This document shows, piece by piece, positions 10,330 to 22,545 of a DNA stretch of 64,000 nt. This DNA is from Porodaedalea pini (lineage: Eukaryota; Basidiomycota; Agaricomycetes; Hymenochaetales; Hymenochaetaceae), in NCBI GenBank assembly GCA_002794775.1, contig NBAY01000001.1, forward strand, positions 2,728,001-2,792,000, written 5' to 3'. The stretch's first letter is position 1. Every line of letters starts with the position of its first letter. A program made the position numbers and the translations under genes. The notes under the pieces were generated by a model that was given only the letters and a program-made list of their open reading frames with translations, was not told where the DNA came from and searched no databases.

Positions 10330-12640
10330 TCATGATGGCTGAGCAAACTGGTACTTCTCGACTGTAGAGTCCCATATCCCCTTGCAATCAACTCTGGCAC
10401 CAAGCCTCGACGCAAGTAGGAAAGCACCGCTCAGTTTTCTAATAGGCACCTTTTTCAATGATCTTGCGAGGCAAACAAATGAAGTAGGCGCACCTGTTTA
10501 AGCTGTAAGTCTCCCTCGGCGGCGGAGTAAGCCGATCCTTTAACATCACAGGGATTAACGAGCGGATCTCGGCAGTGATACGAGCCCACTCAGATCCCCT
10601 CCCAAACACATAGCGCCCGTCGACTGCGTCGTCAGAGGGCGAGGGGTTTCGAGCGCGGAAGGGCGTTGCGAGTAGTGTGAGTGAGCGTATGTGAGCATCA
10701 AGCATGGTCCCGCTCTCCGCACCGGTGAGGTACCCGAGCTCGAGACTCCAGTGCACGCACGCCTCATGATCCTCTGAGACGGCGGCCTGCAAGATATGCA
10801 TCCATTTGTCGATAAACTCTTTCGAATAAGAGCGAGTTGCTCCGAAGTCGATGAGTTCGATCTTTAACAAAGTGAAAGTGCTGTCAAGAGTTGCATGAGA
10901 TAGTTTATAATAGACGTGACGAACCTGATGCGTTTGCTCGTTCCACAGGAAGTTAGACCAATTGGGGTCCGTCTGCATCATGCGAAATTCGAAGAGTTCT
11001 TTCATGCAGAGCTCAACGATCATTGAGGCGATCTTCGGTGGAATTTAGTCTCGTCCTTCATAGTAACGACTCATTCTTACCTGGTCTCGAGAATCCTGGT
11101 TAAGGGTATCGACAATGTTGCCGCCAACACTCACGCCATCCATATGTTGCATGACGAGCACGCGCTCCGTGCTCCCATTCCACACCCAAGGCACCCTGAA
11201 GCGAGCATCCCGCCCGACGCCATCCTCCGAGCCAAAGAAACGCGCACCCGCCGCCTCTCGTGTATAGTCACACTCGTCCGCAAGCTCACCCTTCATGACC
11301 TGGAGGGTCTTATCGAGAAACAAGCCCCTCGGTAAAATCCGACCAGCGTTCAACAGCACTTTCAAGTAACCCAAGTCACTTTCGATGCTCTTTGCGATGT
11401 CCGGGAACTGGACCTTGACGGCTACCTTCTCATCCCTGGAGGTTGGTGAGGCGTGAGCTGCCAGAATTGCCGAGTGAACTTGACCAAGAGAAGCAGCTGC
11501 AAAGGGAATAGGGTCGAAGGACGAAAAGTTGGAGGACCATGAAGGTCCTAGAGAATCAGACATGACGCGCTACATATAGTCAATACAGCAGTAAGTTCGA
11601 CTATGAGATAGACGCACCTCCATCTGCCAGTTCGGCATGTAATGTGCGCTATCTTGGACACGCCGGAAGACCTCCTCCACATCTTTTGGGAGCAGATGCG
11701 AATCTAAATGACCATCCTCGGATTGAGCATTCTATCACTTCTCATCTAGAAAAGTGACGCACCTTGAATACTCATGAATTGTCCGAGCTTCAGAGCTGCC
11801 CCGCGCATCTGCGAAAGCTTTTCAACTAGGCGCTTGATGTTTGCTGAGGTCATCATTAAGGATGACTGCTCTTCATTGCGTCGCGAAGATGAAGCTCGTC
11901 TCAGTGCTTCCGAAGCGGCGCCGTAGCCTAGAGTAGCTGCAAGACCACCATAATGGAATAGTCGACCTATGCGAGAGGAAGGGACGCGGGATGCCTGGAG
12001 GTTGCGTTGCGTATGTGATAGTGGAGATGGTTCCGGAAGCAGTTCTACCTCCAAAAGCTTTGAAGAGTGAGTACGGAGTATATTTGCATGCGGAAAGATA
12101 TACTTTTGCTTCTACCTGCGTAGCTTTGAGCTCATCTGGCATTTTGAGAACCTGTGACAAAGTTTCTACTGTAGATGTTTCACCGACGTTTACTGACGGG
12201 ACCTGTTGCTCTGGTTCACTTTTCAAGAATGTGTCTACTGGTGTACGTGAAATCTCTGGTATTAATTCGGCATCCGAGCTGAGTGCTGGTGACTGATTAG
12301 CTGGCACTCGATGGACCGGACAGGAGCTTTGCTTCGGCTCTTGTACCGTCGAAGCATCATCCAATACAAGATCTCTGCGCGCAGCACTAGCGACGACCAG
12401 CGATGGCACATTCTCTCCTTTATGGCCTTCATCTTTCCTGTCAACGTCCTCAGCCGTGTTTCTAGCACTTGGTGTCCCTTTGACAGCCGACCTTTGCACG
12501 GCGTTCCGCAGACCGAGTCCCTTCTTTAATTCAGCATTTGCTCGTGATACTTGAGAAGCTCTTATAGATGCAGCGTGGGCGAGTATTTCAGAAGCAGAAT
12601 GCAAGACACAGAACCAGTTGTACAAGGGACCTGGCGGCAT
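10330..12640 (-). CDS. COQ8: Mitochondrial UbiB-family atypical kinase COQ8 (ADCK3/ABC1)
   Basis: Atypical kinase/ATPase of the mitochondrial inner membrane needed for coenzyme Q biosynthesis. The minus-strand N-terminus (from 12640) starts MPPGPLYNWFCVLHSASEIL, followed by about 150 low-complexity residues. The family signatures follow: LKLGQFMSIQ (KxGQ motif), FAAASLGQVHSA (Ala-rich nucleotide loop), VAVKVQFPDI, MQTDPNWSNFLW (catalytic loop) and LIDFGATRSYS (DFG). The last exon reads KLSGAFLLASRLGARVDC and ends in a TGA at 10330-10332. It is joined over a short intron with acceptor TATTAG, so the open frame ending at 10439 is intron read-through. All kinase-like motifs are intact. It converges with OPI3 and diverges from the SUZ12-like gene. 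Confidence 0.93.
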
Positions 12641-13000
12641 AGGATTATGCCAGCCTGTTGAAGCTGTGAGGACACGCGTGACGGGTCAGGACGCGTGACT
12701 GTCGCCGTCCCACGGGGCGTCAGACGCCTTTCGCGGGCGTTCCTCTCGTTCTAACTTCTATCGCAGCCTATCTTGCAATTATCGTTCAGACCAAGAGAGT
12801 CGTTATCCTCCTAGCAGTTAAGTAATACTGCATTTAAAGAAATCAAAGCTTCTGTCAAATTGTGGTTGTGCAGCCTGAGTGTCAAGACTCAAGGCTCATC
12901 TGAGTTTCTACGAGCTCGAAGTTCTTTTGACCTTTCTCACTCAGTTTGGCTCAGCTTCATTTTAATTGAAAATTATCCAACCCTCAGGCTGATTCTCCAA
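12641..13000. other. Divergent promoter region COQ8 / SUZ12-like gene
   Basis: A 360-bp gap between the two divergent start codons. It holds the paired ACGCGT sites and a GC-rich stretch at 12690-12750, followed by T-rich sequence before the plus-strand start. No further gene was seen. Confidence 0.6.
12674..12696. promoter_or_regulatory. Pair of ACGCGT (MCB-like) sites between COQ8 and the SUZ12-like gene
   Basis: ACGCGT occurs at 12674-12679 and 12691-12696, each within a larger shared CACGCGTGAC/GACGCGTGAC context, 17 bp apart start to start. ACGCGT is the core bound by the fungal MBF (Mbp1/Swi6) G1/S regulator. The sites lie within the 360-bp divergent promoter. That the SUZ12-like gene or COQ8 is actually cell-cycle regulated is inference. 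Confidence 0.4.
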
Positions 13001-15496
13001 ATGGCCCCAAACCAAACCTCCAATCGCCGGCCTTCTGAGGCGATACCACCGCATCCCAAGAGGATCAAGACTGCAACTCTCTTTTCCACATCAGCGAGTG
13101 TGCGTACCTGCCTTATATCTCATACCGGCTTCGGTTAACTCTAAAAACAGACCCCTGTGAGTTCTGAACCGTTACGAAATCCTCACAGTACAGTCCTTCT
13201 CTAGTTCTGTATTCTATCTGGTACTGACGACAACGCTAGTACGTGGGCGCGAATCAAGCCAACGCAATCGACATGAGCGCGAGCATGCAGCTTTCAGGCT
13301 CCCGAGTACTCCATTCAGGGATGCGGGGATCTTACCGGGAACCAGGGTAACCACTTCGCCTGCCCGCTTTCCAGCACCAATGATGCATGAGGAAGTAAGT
13401 CGCGGGAGCTCAGTAGCGCCAGTACCTCGGATGCTGGCAACGCCCGCCCGTCCGCAAGCCCGAACAGTGCAGGAGCCGGTCGCTCGTCCAAGCCCAAAGG
13501 CCCGGCTCATTACAATGAAGGCTTCCACGACGCCACGAAATCAAAGGCAGGCTACCGTCTTGCAAACGATGACAGTCAGTGACACGCATATGACGCCCCG
13601 AGGAACTGCCTCCAAAGTGCGAGAAGAGGCCACTAGTAGCTATGCAGCCATCGCGTCTGAGTATGTTGATCAGCTTCAAATTATGTGCAAATACCAATAT
13701 TTACAAGACTTGCAGACTTTCCGACTCTGACATTAGCTCAGATGATGATTTCATGATTTCGAAGCCGATGTGAGACCCCAATAAACACGTCTTTTTTGCG
13801 CTGATTTCTGTGCCTAGTATACTCTCCAGTGACAGTCGTTTGCCACCACGCGGCCACCGAGCCGCTCGCAAGTACAAAGTGCAGGCGGCGAGGAAAACAA
13901 TGCCTTTAGGTGCACCAGTTCCATCGCAGAACAATCAGGGTTCGCTCATCAATTCGGATTATACCCGTGATCGAGATGCCGATGAAGAGGAAGACGACCT
14001 ATACGTCGACGCCGACCCGCTTGTCCTTCTACACCATGCGCAGCGGCTCCGTGATGGAGATGCCGTCCGTGATGCCCCGAGCCCATCTTCGACGGATGAG
14101 CTTGATGAGGATGTGCCTGAAGATCCGGAACGAGAGCTTAACGAAGCTCTGAATGCTCTGACTATACACGAATCAACACTACAGGCAAGAGGACGACTTC
14201 CCTTCCTGCGAAGACATTTGCGTAAGTCTATGGACATCCTCGGGGCGCTAAAAGGGCGAGATGAGAAGCCAGATGCCATCCGTTCTAGCGGAATCACAAA
14301 GGTCACCGTAGTCTTTGTCATGGGAGAAAACCGGTTTACTGGAGGGCAATTCCGCGGCAGGTGGTTTTGTCCAGTCTGTAGCATAAATATGCATTTTGAT
14401 TCACGAGCGGGCCTCGATGCTCATCTATATCGCTATCACACTGCGTGTGATTTCGAATGGTCAGAGGAAGAGAACGTTTGTGCCGCTTCTTCACTCTCCT
14501 TGTCACAAGTGCTGAAGACCTAAATGCATCAGGATTCGCTTCTACTCACGATCACACTTCCAGAGATACCCGAATCGGATACAGAAAGCGAAGATGATGA
14601 TGAAGATTTCAGGTATCTGAACCATATAGTAGTGTCAGTTCTATTCATACTGACTGTTTGCAAAAACAGTACATCAGAAACTGAGGAAATGGCCTCTGAT
14701 AAACGGCCAATATTTTTCACGCTGAATCGTTCTCCAACACCCGAAGAGAAACCTTTCCTGCGCGGATCGTCTGTTGTCAAAGTGCAAACCACATCTACAT
14801 CGTCTCCGCTTAAGGTTCAACCCGTGAGCCCGCAGCTATCCCCCGTTCTTCCTGGAAAGGAGCCAAGCCGAGTTAAAAAACCAGTGCGCCCTCCTCGCCC
14901 GATTGATCCCCAAAATCCCACACGTTTCCCGACACCGCCCCCACGCGTGGATCTCGAAGGCCCTGCTGCAGTCTACCCATACATAGCTGAAGATACCTAT
15001 TGTGCACGGCCGGGTGGACCTCGACTATATGACATTCTGACGGAGCTATCGCTTGAGCCGTTCGGCATAATGGCGTGGTACGTTATTGACAAAGAGGAAG
15101 ATATATTTGAACTCGACACTATGTGTGACGAGGATAAGGTCATGCTAGCATTGTGGGGGCGCTGGATCTTCCTCAATAGGTGCGCGTGGCACACCTTTTA
15201 TTTTACCTCATCCACTTGGCTGACTTTCACATGAATTACAGAAATAAGTTCGTTGTGAACTACAGGAAAGGGACGCAGATGTTCATCGACGAGTACTGGC
15301 GCACTATCCATCGTGCCGCGGGATTATCTGCGCTGCGCACATGGTTACTCGTACGTCAATATCTATTGGTTTTATCCCGACAGTACTAAGTGATATTCTT
15401 TAGGTGCTTGTTCAGAATCGGTTCCTGTCGGGAGACCAGTTCAGTGATTTGTTGAAGTATTATATCAATCTTGTCGGGATGGACCACTGGAAGTGA
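13001..15496 (+). CDS. SUZ12-like Polycomb protein: C2H2 finger plus VEFS box
   Basis: Putative PRC2 core subunit that would support H3K27 methylation. The start MAPNQTSNRRPSEAIPPHPK is followed by a long Ser/Pro/Arg-rich N-terminal region over several exons. A zinc finger then reads WFCPVCSINMHFDSRAGL followed by DAHLYRYH (CX2C...HX4H), the position and shape of the SUZ12 finger. After an acidic linker (TESEDDDEDF) and a Pro-rich stretch comes the C-terminal helical block: EEDIFELDTMCDEDKVMLAL, LWGRWIFLNR, FIDEYWRTIHRA and DQFSDLLKYYINLVGM. This matches the VEFS box layout, where the conserved FxD...E..M..LW...F is the EZH2-contacting part. The terminal stop is at 15494-15496. Exon boundaries in the N-terminal half (13100-13815) are tentative. 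Confidence 0.78.
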
Positions 15497-15857
15497 CCTA
15501 TCTCGTTTCCTTAGGATTTAGGACAGGCTAGTGTAGAATGAGAAACGGACCACCTTTCAATACTACTCTTATATGTTTAACTGTTTGACTGTTAGAGTCT
15601 ATGAAACTTGATCGCGGAGTATTCGCCTAGGAAGCGCGCATTTATAGGCATGTACTGTTTTGCATGTTGGCTTTACACTATTTGTAATATGCTGTTAGAT
15701 GTTGCGCATGTACCCTGCACCATTCTTGTAGTGCCTAGCCAGACGCGCTGCGTCGGATGCTCCGGCTGCCGCATTGACGGCTCTGGCGCCTTCATGCGCG
15801 CACCGACTCGAACTCCTCTCAGTTTTCTTGTTTCACTCTTCTAACGAGGTGTCTGCG
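15497..15857. other. Gene-free spacer upstream of GT15 gene
   Basis: Terminator of the SUZ12-like gene and promoter of the mannosyltransferase gene. It is AT-rich at the left and has a GC-rich stretch at 15735-15820. No further gene was recognised. Confidence 0.6.
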
Positions 15858-17143
15858 ATGCAGACGAATAGCCCACTTCTGCGTTCTTTGGCCTCGAGAA
15901 AATCGCTGTTCACGATTTTCATTTTATTCGCGACTGTTGCATTATGGAAAATATCGACACGGGGCACAACTTTTGTGCGGGAGTGGTACACGTCGGGCGA
16001 GTTCATCAAGCATCACATGGACTCGACCCCTCAGTTCGAGCTACAAAGTAGGTTATTAGGCTGCATATATGCGTGTATACCTGACATGTCATGGACAGAT
16101 GCACCTGTAAAGGCGTTAGCAGATCAAAATTTGGGTTACAGCGCTGTTGTACTATATCTTGTCAATCTATGGCGACTTCGGGAACTTTTGTTGTCCATGT
16201 CGTATCTGTATACCAATGTCAAGATGCAGCCGTGGCCTATACTCTTCATGTACTCGGATGATTTGGACGACCAATCGAAGCGCACGGAGTTCATGCTCCG
16301 ACTTTACGACTTCTTGGGAGGAGGCCAGGATGCGCGGTGGTTTATCGGCAGGGTGGAATGGATCAGGCTGGATTGGCATCTGCCAGACAACATGTCGCAC
16401 GATAAGTCTGTTGTCCAGCCAGTCTTTGGTGATTCTTGGCCGGGTAAGCTCGAATCTTTCATTCTTGTCTCATGTTTGACGAAGGACGCCTGTACGCCAC
16501 AGGCTATCACCAAATGTGCGCCTTCTTTGCCTCTCAGATTTTCGACCACCCTCGGTTGAAAGACGTGACATACTATATGCGCCTTGACACGGACTCATAC
16601 ATCTTCAAGCCGCTATGCTACGACCCGGTCGATCTCTTCCACCAGCATAACAGATCATACGCTTACAATGCGCGCACGTCGGACCCTGACTGGGTCACTG
16701 TGGGCCTTTGGAACCTTGTGGACGAGTACGCACGCACTCATGACGCCGTCGAGGCCAACCTTCAGAAGAATGGATGGCAATGGGCCGCGAATAGGGACAG
16801 AGAGGAGATGGGGAAGCACGACTTTCCGACGTACTATAACAACTTCGAGATCGTGAAGCTCGATGCATTCCGTCAGCCAGATGTCCAAGCTTGGCTTAAC
16901 GAGATCATGCAGGTGCCAGAAAGGATCTACAAGTATCGGTGGGGTGAGTTATCGTTTCCAGTTGTAGGTAAGACAGAAAGATCTGACAGAAGTCATTTAG
17001 GCGATGCCCCCATTCGTTATGCGACGGTCAGCATGTTTTTTGATCTCGAAAAAGATGTGGAGGACTATTGTGGTATGGCTTACTGGCACAACGGCATTCA
17101 CGGGACTCCGTGTTCTTGTGCAGCACAAGTGCGCTCGGCGTAG
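15858..17143 (+). CDS. GT15 alpha-1,2-mannosyltransferase (KRE2/MNT1/KTR family)
   Basis: Golgi type II membrane glycosyltransferase that adds alpha-1,2-mannose to N- and O-glycans. Exons 15858-16047, 16099-16443, 16503-16943 and 17001-17143 sum to 1119 nt (372 aa). A short cytosolic N-terminus precedes a single signal-anchor helix (LFTIFILFATVALW). The catalytic domain has ALADQNLGYSAVVLYLV, WPILFMYSDDL, YHQMCAFFASQIF, the DxD-like MRLDTDSYI, TYYNNFEIV and the C-terminal DAPIRYATVSMFF, all hallmarks of GT15. The stem region is short. The gene looks intact. Confidence 0.93.
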
Positions 17144-17233
17144 TACATGTACATTAGATGGCTCTTTCCTGCGGTATTTGTATTACATTTTATGATATAG
17201 ATGACATGATACCCATAAATAATAATCAGAATA

Positions 17234-20200
17234 TCATATAGGATGGCTCCCCAAACTTCGGTAAAAGAGTAAGAGCATGCGTGACTTCACGTCTGCTGCA
17301 GAAGGCCTATTAATGGGCGGGTCATCCCAGCATTCGTTTGCGAAGCTCCACATCCCGTCTGTGAGGTATGGAAGGTCATTCGGTGGACGCAACGGTTTGC
17401 GCTTATTGCTGAGCTCCATTATCACTAGTTGATTGTTCTTGAGATTGTAATAGGGCAACTTCCCCGACAAGACCTGCGATGACGTTGTTAGATGCTGGGG
17501 GCGTTGCTGGGGGCGGCGAAAGATTCACCTCCAAAATAATGCATCCGTACGCGTATATATCACTTGCGAACGAGCAACGAAACTCCGGAGCTGCCCAGCG
17601 GCAGGCCCCTCCTTCGATTGATTCTAAAAGAAACGACATTCTCCTTCACCAGTCTTGATAATCCGAAATCCGCTATGCACGCTGTTCCATGTCTGTTTAT
17701 GAGGACATTCGCCTAAAGTTTAAGTAAGAGCGTCGGGACAAGATTCAGAAGACTGGAGATATGACTTACGCTATGTAGGTCACCGTGGACGATCTTCTCA
17801 GAGTGTACTGTAACAGGGAAGGAATGTCAGACCCACTTTCTCTGGAACCTGACCGGACTTACGGTATGATAAGCCAGCAGCGATTTCCGACAGCTTTAGA
17901 AAATTAACTTTGGTCAGCAACTGAGCTGGAAAACGGGGAACAGGAGAACTTACAAGACCCATGCGTTCCCCGAGTCGCAACTCCTCTGAATGCGTTGCGA
18001 CGAAGTCATGCAAGTTCCCGTTCTCGTACCATGGGCTGACCATAGCAACGAATGGTTCACTATCGAAGTTCCTACATATACCTAGGAGTGGGACGACATT
18101 CTCATGTTCCAAGCGAAGCCAGATTGTCAACTCGTGATCCAGACGCTGTCGTTGATTGCCAAATTATATATGAAATAAACAGCGCAAGGTGAGTAATGAA
18201 GAACCTTTTTCCTTTTCTCTTCTTCCTCTCGATCGAGCCATCCCCGTTGGTTGAGGACTTGACAGCGACCTATGCAGAGAAATCCCAGCCTAAGATCAGC
18301 TTCTGAGAGGCGTGCTGTAATGGGCCTCTCTTACTTCAATGGTCCCAACTCGACTGTTCCAGTTACATTTCCAAACGGTCGCAAATCCGCCTCGCTGTGT
18401 CGGAGTCGATTGTGTCTTATCAACCTGCCCAGTCAGGTCTGGAACGGCTGAAGAAATAGCATGAGTAAGAAACCAATCGCGAAACACTTCCGAAACATCA
18501 TACCGTCTGACGAAGGAGCAGTTTGAACGCCACGAATCCAGTAGGACTTCGAAGGCTGCAGCACATCCCAATCATGTGTAACGCGTGCATTGCTACGACG
18601 TCGTGCACGGCCAATACGAGGAGTCGGATAGTCCCTTAACTCATGCCATCGGCTTTCCGCTGGTCGCAGAAACCATTCCAACAGAGTAAAGAGATGTGTT
18701 TCACTCTTTACCCTTCGAAAGGCGATCTCTAGTGGCTCAATGCTTGATACATCCAAGCTTCGTTGTTGAATCGGCAGTCGATCCTTACGATCTTTTTCGA
18801 TGCCTACGTTAGGACATTAGTTTGGAGCCACGAGGACTGGAAACATTCGCAATTACCTCCTCTTCGTTTGGTTGACGATGTCCGGCTACCCATGTTTGAA
18901 TTGAAACTCTCCCACCCAAACAGCTGGCTATTCGGGCAGGCCCGCTGCATGACTTCGGTCCACTGCTTCAACTGCTGCAAGCCGACAAAGTGTAAGGTAA
19001 GAGTTTCCGACCCGAAGTTGCCGACGGCCCAAGTGATCGCCAGGGTGTTCGCTGTCAAATTCTGCTGCTCAGGAGCCGCAAACAAACACAGTGAGGAGAA
19101 ACACTCACCAGATATGTGTCGGTGAATGTGTGTAATGGAGTCGGTAGCGATCAGACTTTGCACGCTGAAAATGCTGTTAGACCTCAAGGCAGGTCCTACA
19201 TCCCAACTCGGAATAGGGAAGGTATTTTTTACGTCCTCTTCACGGTCAACGTCGCGAGGGCGACAGATGAGAAACAGAGCCTTGAAGAGGAACACAAAGC
19301 AAACATTCTTCGTGCTTGGCGACCTACGAAACTGACCCCTCATGTTCAAGCTCATAGTGACAAATAACGAATCGTCTATGAGGTAGTCGCCGAACGTGCT
19401 TGGATGCTCCCAGTCCCAGAAAAAAGCTCTCCGAATGAGTTCATCGCCGACATGTAACGAACGCCTGACTTTCATGGCTTCGAAGATGGTTTGAACCCAA
19501 GAGCTCCACGTAGAGAAGACGACGCAAAGGCTGTCATATTCGTATAGGTCATCTATAGGATCAGAAAAGCTGATCACTTCCTGAATGGCACATATAAGTA
19601 ATGAGACTAGGTATGACATGACAAACTCACAGATAAATACTTAGCAAATGTGCGCAAATGGTGAACAGGGCCTTCTATATCTCTAAGGGCTTCCAGAGCT
19701 CCTGAATGGAATGCGTCCTGCCACTATGGTCAGAATACATACTCGGCAAATATGCAAGAGATGTTTTCTCTTTACCTTGTCCTTTAGACCATTCAGGAGT
19801 ACACGAAACTCAAGGTAAGCATCGCAATAGTACTTGTAGGCCTCCGTAGCTTTTGCATACTTGTAATCCTATATGATAGGTTAAAAATGATACTAAATGG
19901 CTTTGTCACGAGAGTGCACAGAGTTAACATGCCGCGACATCAAATAAGTCGTCCCAGTGTTCGCCACCAGTCAAAAAGCCCTCGAGACAACTAGAGACAT
20001 AATCGTGATAGATACATATCTGTCTGATATTGTTGAACTGGACCCTGAGTACACCACGATATTGTACGGCCTCCGACGTTGGCGTCCTTAGAAGCTCGGA
20101 CAACCGGTCCTGTGAGTCGTTTGCTCAAATTTGTTGTTTGGATATATTGGCATTGAATGCTCACCTCTGCTTCCTTCAACCGAGCCACAAAAGCGTTTTC

Positions 20201-20800
20201 ACTTTCGATAAAACTGATGAGCGTCTTACACCGCAGCATTGGTGAATCGCTCGGCACGTTGTAAAAGTTAGGTGACTGAGTAGCTAACACCCGGACAGTC
20301 TGTAGGACGAATTTCACCAGCTGAAGAGGAGCAGATAGAGTCAGACTCATAGTGGTGAACAAGAGAATTTGAGAGTAACTACTTATCTTCAAAAGTTCTT
20401 TCGCGGAACCTGCGAGCACATCCTTAACTGAAACGTTGCTCTTCTCTGACAGTTGCCCTCGCAAAAACAGTATATCAACCCTCCTGTTATACTCTGCGAG
20501 CAACTCTCCCCTCGAGGAAGTTTCGTACGAGCCTCTCTTGATCCAGTGATGGAGAGCTTGACTGTCTTGCGCTACTACGTGCTGTTCAAAAAGGTCAAGG
20601 AGAACCAGCAATGGGGTTCCTTGAGTTAGGCATTTCCATAATATCAAGGTCGGAGAGAGAGCTGAAAGCTCTTGTGAGTCAGAAGCGGCGTATTCCTTCA
20701 GTTGGGTCACTAGCTTTAAACGAGGTAGGAGGTGGGCGGATTGCGTTGACAACTCTAGTAAGGCACCTGGTGAACCGAAGACAGCTGCAGTGCTCGTCAT
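17234..20800 (-). pseudogene. Cdc24-like RhoGEF-PH-TKL kinase protein (copy A), frameshift in kinase activation segment
   Basis: Minus-strand multidomain gene from ATG at 20800. The N-terminal Cdc24-type helical domain reads LSPTLILWKCLTQGTPLLVL. The DH/RhoGEF helices include IYHDYVSSCLEGFL and ATEAYKYYCDAYLEF. A PH-like domain (19626-18900) carries SWDVGPALRS and ends LHFVGLQQLKQWTEVMQRA. The kinase has a glycine loop RGGFATVWKCNW, VAVK lysine, ENVVPLLG, HGDL catalytic loop, DFGLS, RWAAPEF and ASDIYAYGCIILEV. Between DFGLSRLVKE and the RWAAPEF segment the frame must change: reading through a T4 run at about 17626-17630 requires a one-base shift, and no in-phase intron fits. The copy may be a pseudogene, or the base may be an assembly error. 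It is divergent from the conserved gene at 21240 and paralogous to the gene at 23021-26759. Confidence 0.75.
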
Positions 20801-21239
20801 GGGCCGGTCGGGGGGTCAACAAGGATGGGGTACAAGACCTCTGAGTTTGACGGTGAGAGACGACAGAGTGGACATGGCCATTCGTTTGTATTGACGGTTC
20901 CTATCAGCTCAGCCATGGCGTCTATCCCGTAGAATAGCGCTGGGAAGAAAGAGACTAAACCAGATTACGGCAGGCCTTGAGTACAAGTTTGACGATAGCG
21001 TTTATGGGATGTCGGGATGCCTGATGAAAATGAAGTTCCTGGCATCACAAAGAGTGATAGGATGCGTTCTGGTACTCACTTACGTGCCATGCTAGAGGAC
21101 GTCGGGCCCTCATTTTATAATATTGAGAGGTAACTGGTAAGAATGCTCACGTGACTACCGTTGTACCGAGGTCACGCACCGTAACATCGCGTCGCGCGTC
21201 TCCATTCTCAAACTCTCGTTTATTGGCTCCGACTTCAGC
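20801..21239. other. Divergent promoter region
   Basis: About 440 bp between the divergent starts of RhoGEF-kinase copy A and the conserved gene at 21240. No repeat, RNA gene or clear TATA element was recognised. Confidence 0.55.
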
Positions 21240-22545
21240 ATGCTTAGACCTCAGAGTCAACACTTCTCAGAACTTCCAGAGCACCACAAATACGTGATAG
21301 AAAGGTATCCCGGCGCGTTCTAGTATGTGAATCTGGCGTTGTGCAACTATCTGATCATTGTCTTGCATGCCTTTAGTTCGGATGTGATCGAAGATCTGAG
21401 AGTCTATGTTAGAGAAGAAGGCTCGGAGAGGGTTTTCTGGTACAAGGTGAGTCGAAGTGCTCGCATCGTTGTCACTCTTCTTCTGAGAAATAGTCTCTCT
21501 AAAGGAACGGTTCCTAACGGAAGATGAGATCGTTGAGAATGTTGTAGTGCGTCGGACTTCATTCATAAAACTTTCGCGGGGTGCTCATAATTTCACGGAG
21601 TCTTAGGAGAATGCTACGTCAAGAATATGTTGGAAAATTCACCGCCCGAAACGTGGATGGTATATCAGGATCCGAGCTCCTTCGTTTCCCCCAGGTGCTT
21701 CGATCCCGTTGTCACCAGTACCCTCATCATCGCCCTTCCATGTGGACGCTGCTCTCTCATTTTCCACGAGGACGAATTCTCCTAAAAAGGGCAATCATCT
21801 CAGTCCTATTGCAGCCCCGAATGCAAAAGTCGCTTCGCCGCCGATGCATTCCAGCAAGTCGTCGATTGAGACCATCACGCCGAGCTCAGAGTCCGTGGTG
21901 CATTCGTACCCTCCTACGCCATCTCCAGGTGCAAGTGCCACAGCGGTTCGGCCTCCTTCGCCCGATACAGTTCGCGCCAAGCTTGACCAACTTTCGTCGG
22001 CTCGAAATCAGCAAAGTACCGCGTCTTTGGAGGTCAAGCCCTTTCTGCTTGCTCCACATTCCTCTCCGCATGTACCGCAGCCAGAAGACACTTCTCTCTT
22101 TGTGAAGGCGCTGTCCGTGTTCAAGAACAGCAAGCCATCGCATTCCTTATCATTCACTTTATGCCCTCTGCCCCTATCGGGTGGCAGTCCACTCTTTTCT
22201 TCTGCCTCCAGTTCTCACCAGCAGCAGCCGACCGGCGATGGACACTCCAAGCGCCATTCGTTGGTTGGGCTTGGGGAGCTCATACCTCCGACTCCGTTCC
22301 CGCTGATCACATTTCATGACCGTACGCCAGCATGGAGTTTTGGGTCTACCACAGGGCTGCTCGAGATAGATATGGGCATGGAAAGGGAGTTAGGTGTGGA
22401 TCGCAGTTTCTGGGTGTCGGTGGCATTGGCTTACATGGAATTTCTGATGGAGCGCGAGGTATTTAATTTCGTTCCACTATACCCGGTACCAGCATTGATA
22501 CCTGCCTCGTTGAATCAGAGCTATCTGGCTGCTGCCGGAGGTTAA
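21240..22545 (+). CDS. Conserved fungal protein of unknown function
   Basis: Starts MLRPQSQHFSELPEHHKYVI at 21240. Splicing with donor GTATGT joins to SDVIEDLRVYVREEGSE. A second intron, then a 60-nt GTGCGT...TTAG intron, removes what looks like an in-frame TAG and connects to WKIHRPKRGWYIRIRAPSFP. The C-terminal two thirds is Ser/Pro-rich and disordered, followed by a conserved-looking end (GLLEIDMGMERELGVDRSFW, VALAYMEFLMEREVFN). The WK-x-HRPKRGWY...RAP block suggests a folded N-terminal domain, but I do not recognise the family. It lies between the two RhoGEF-kinase paralogues and shares a promoter region with copy A. No membrane helix or signal peptide was seen. Confidence 0.75.

Noticed and set aside
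8058..12640. SDR, OPI3 and COQ8 as a lipid/quinone biosynthetic cluster
   Set aside because: The genes are in mixed orientation and belong to unrelated housekeeping pathways. No shared regulatory element is visible, so adjacency is probably chance.
21580..21605. In-frame TAG in the conserved gene at 21240-22545, suggesting a pseudogene
   Set aside because: A 60-nt intron with a GTGCGT donor and a TCTTAG acceptor removes it and keeps the phase.
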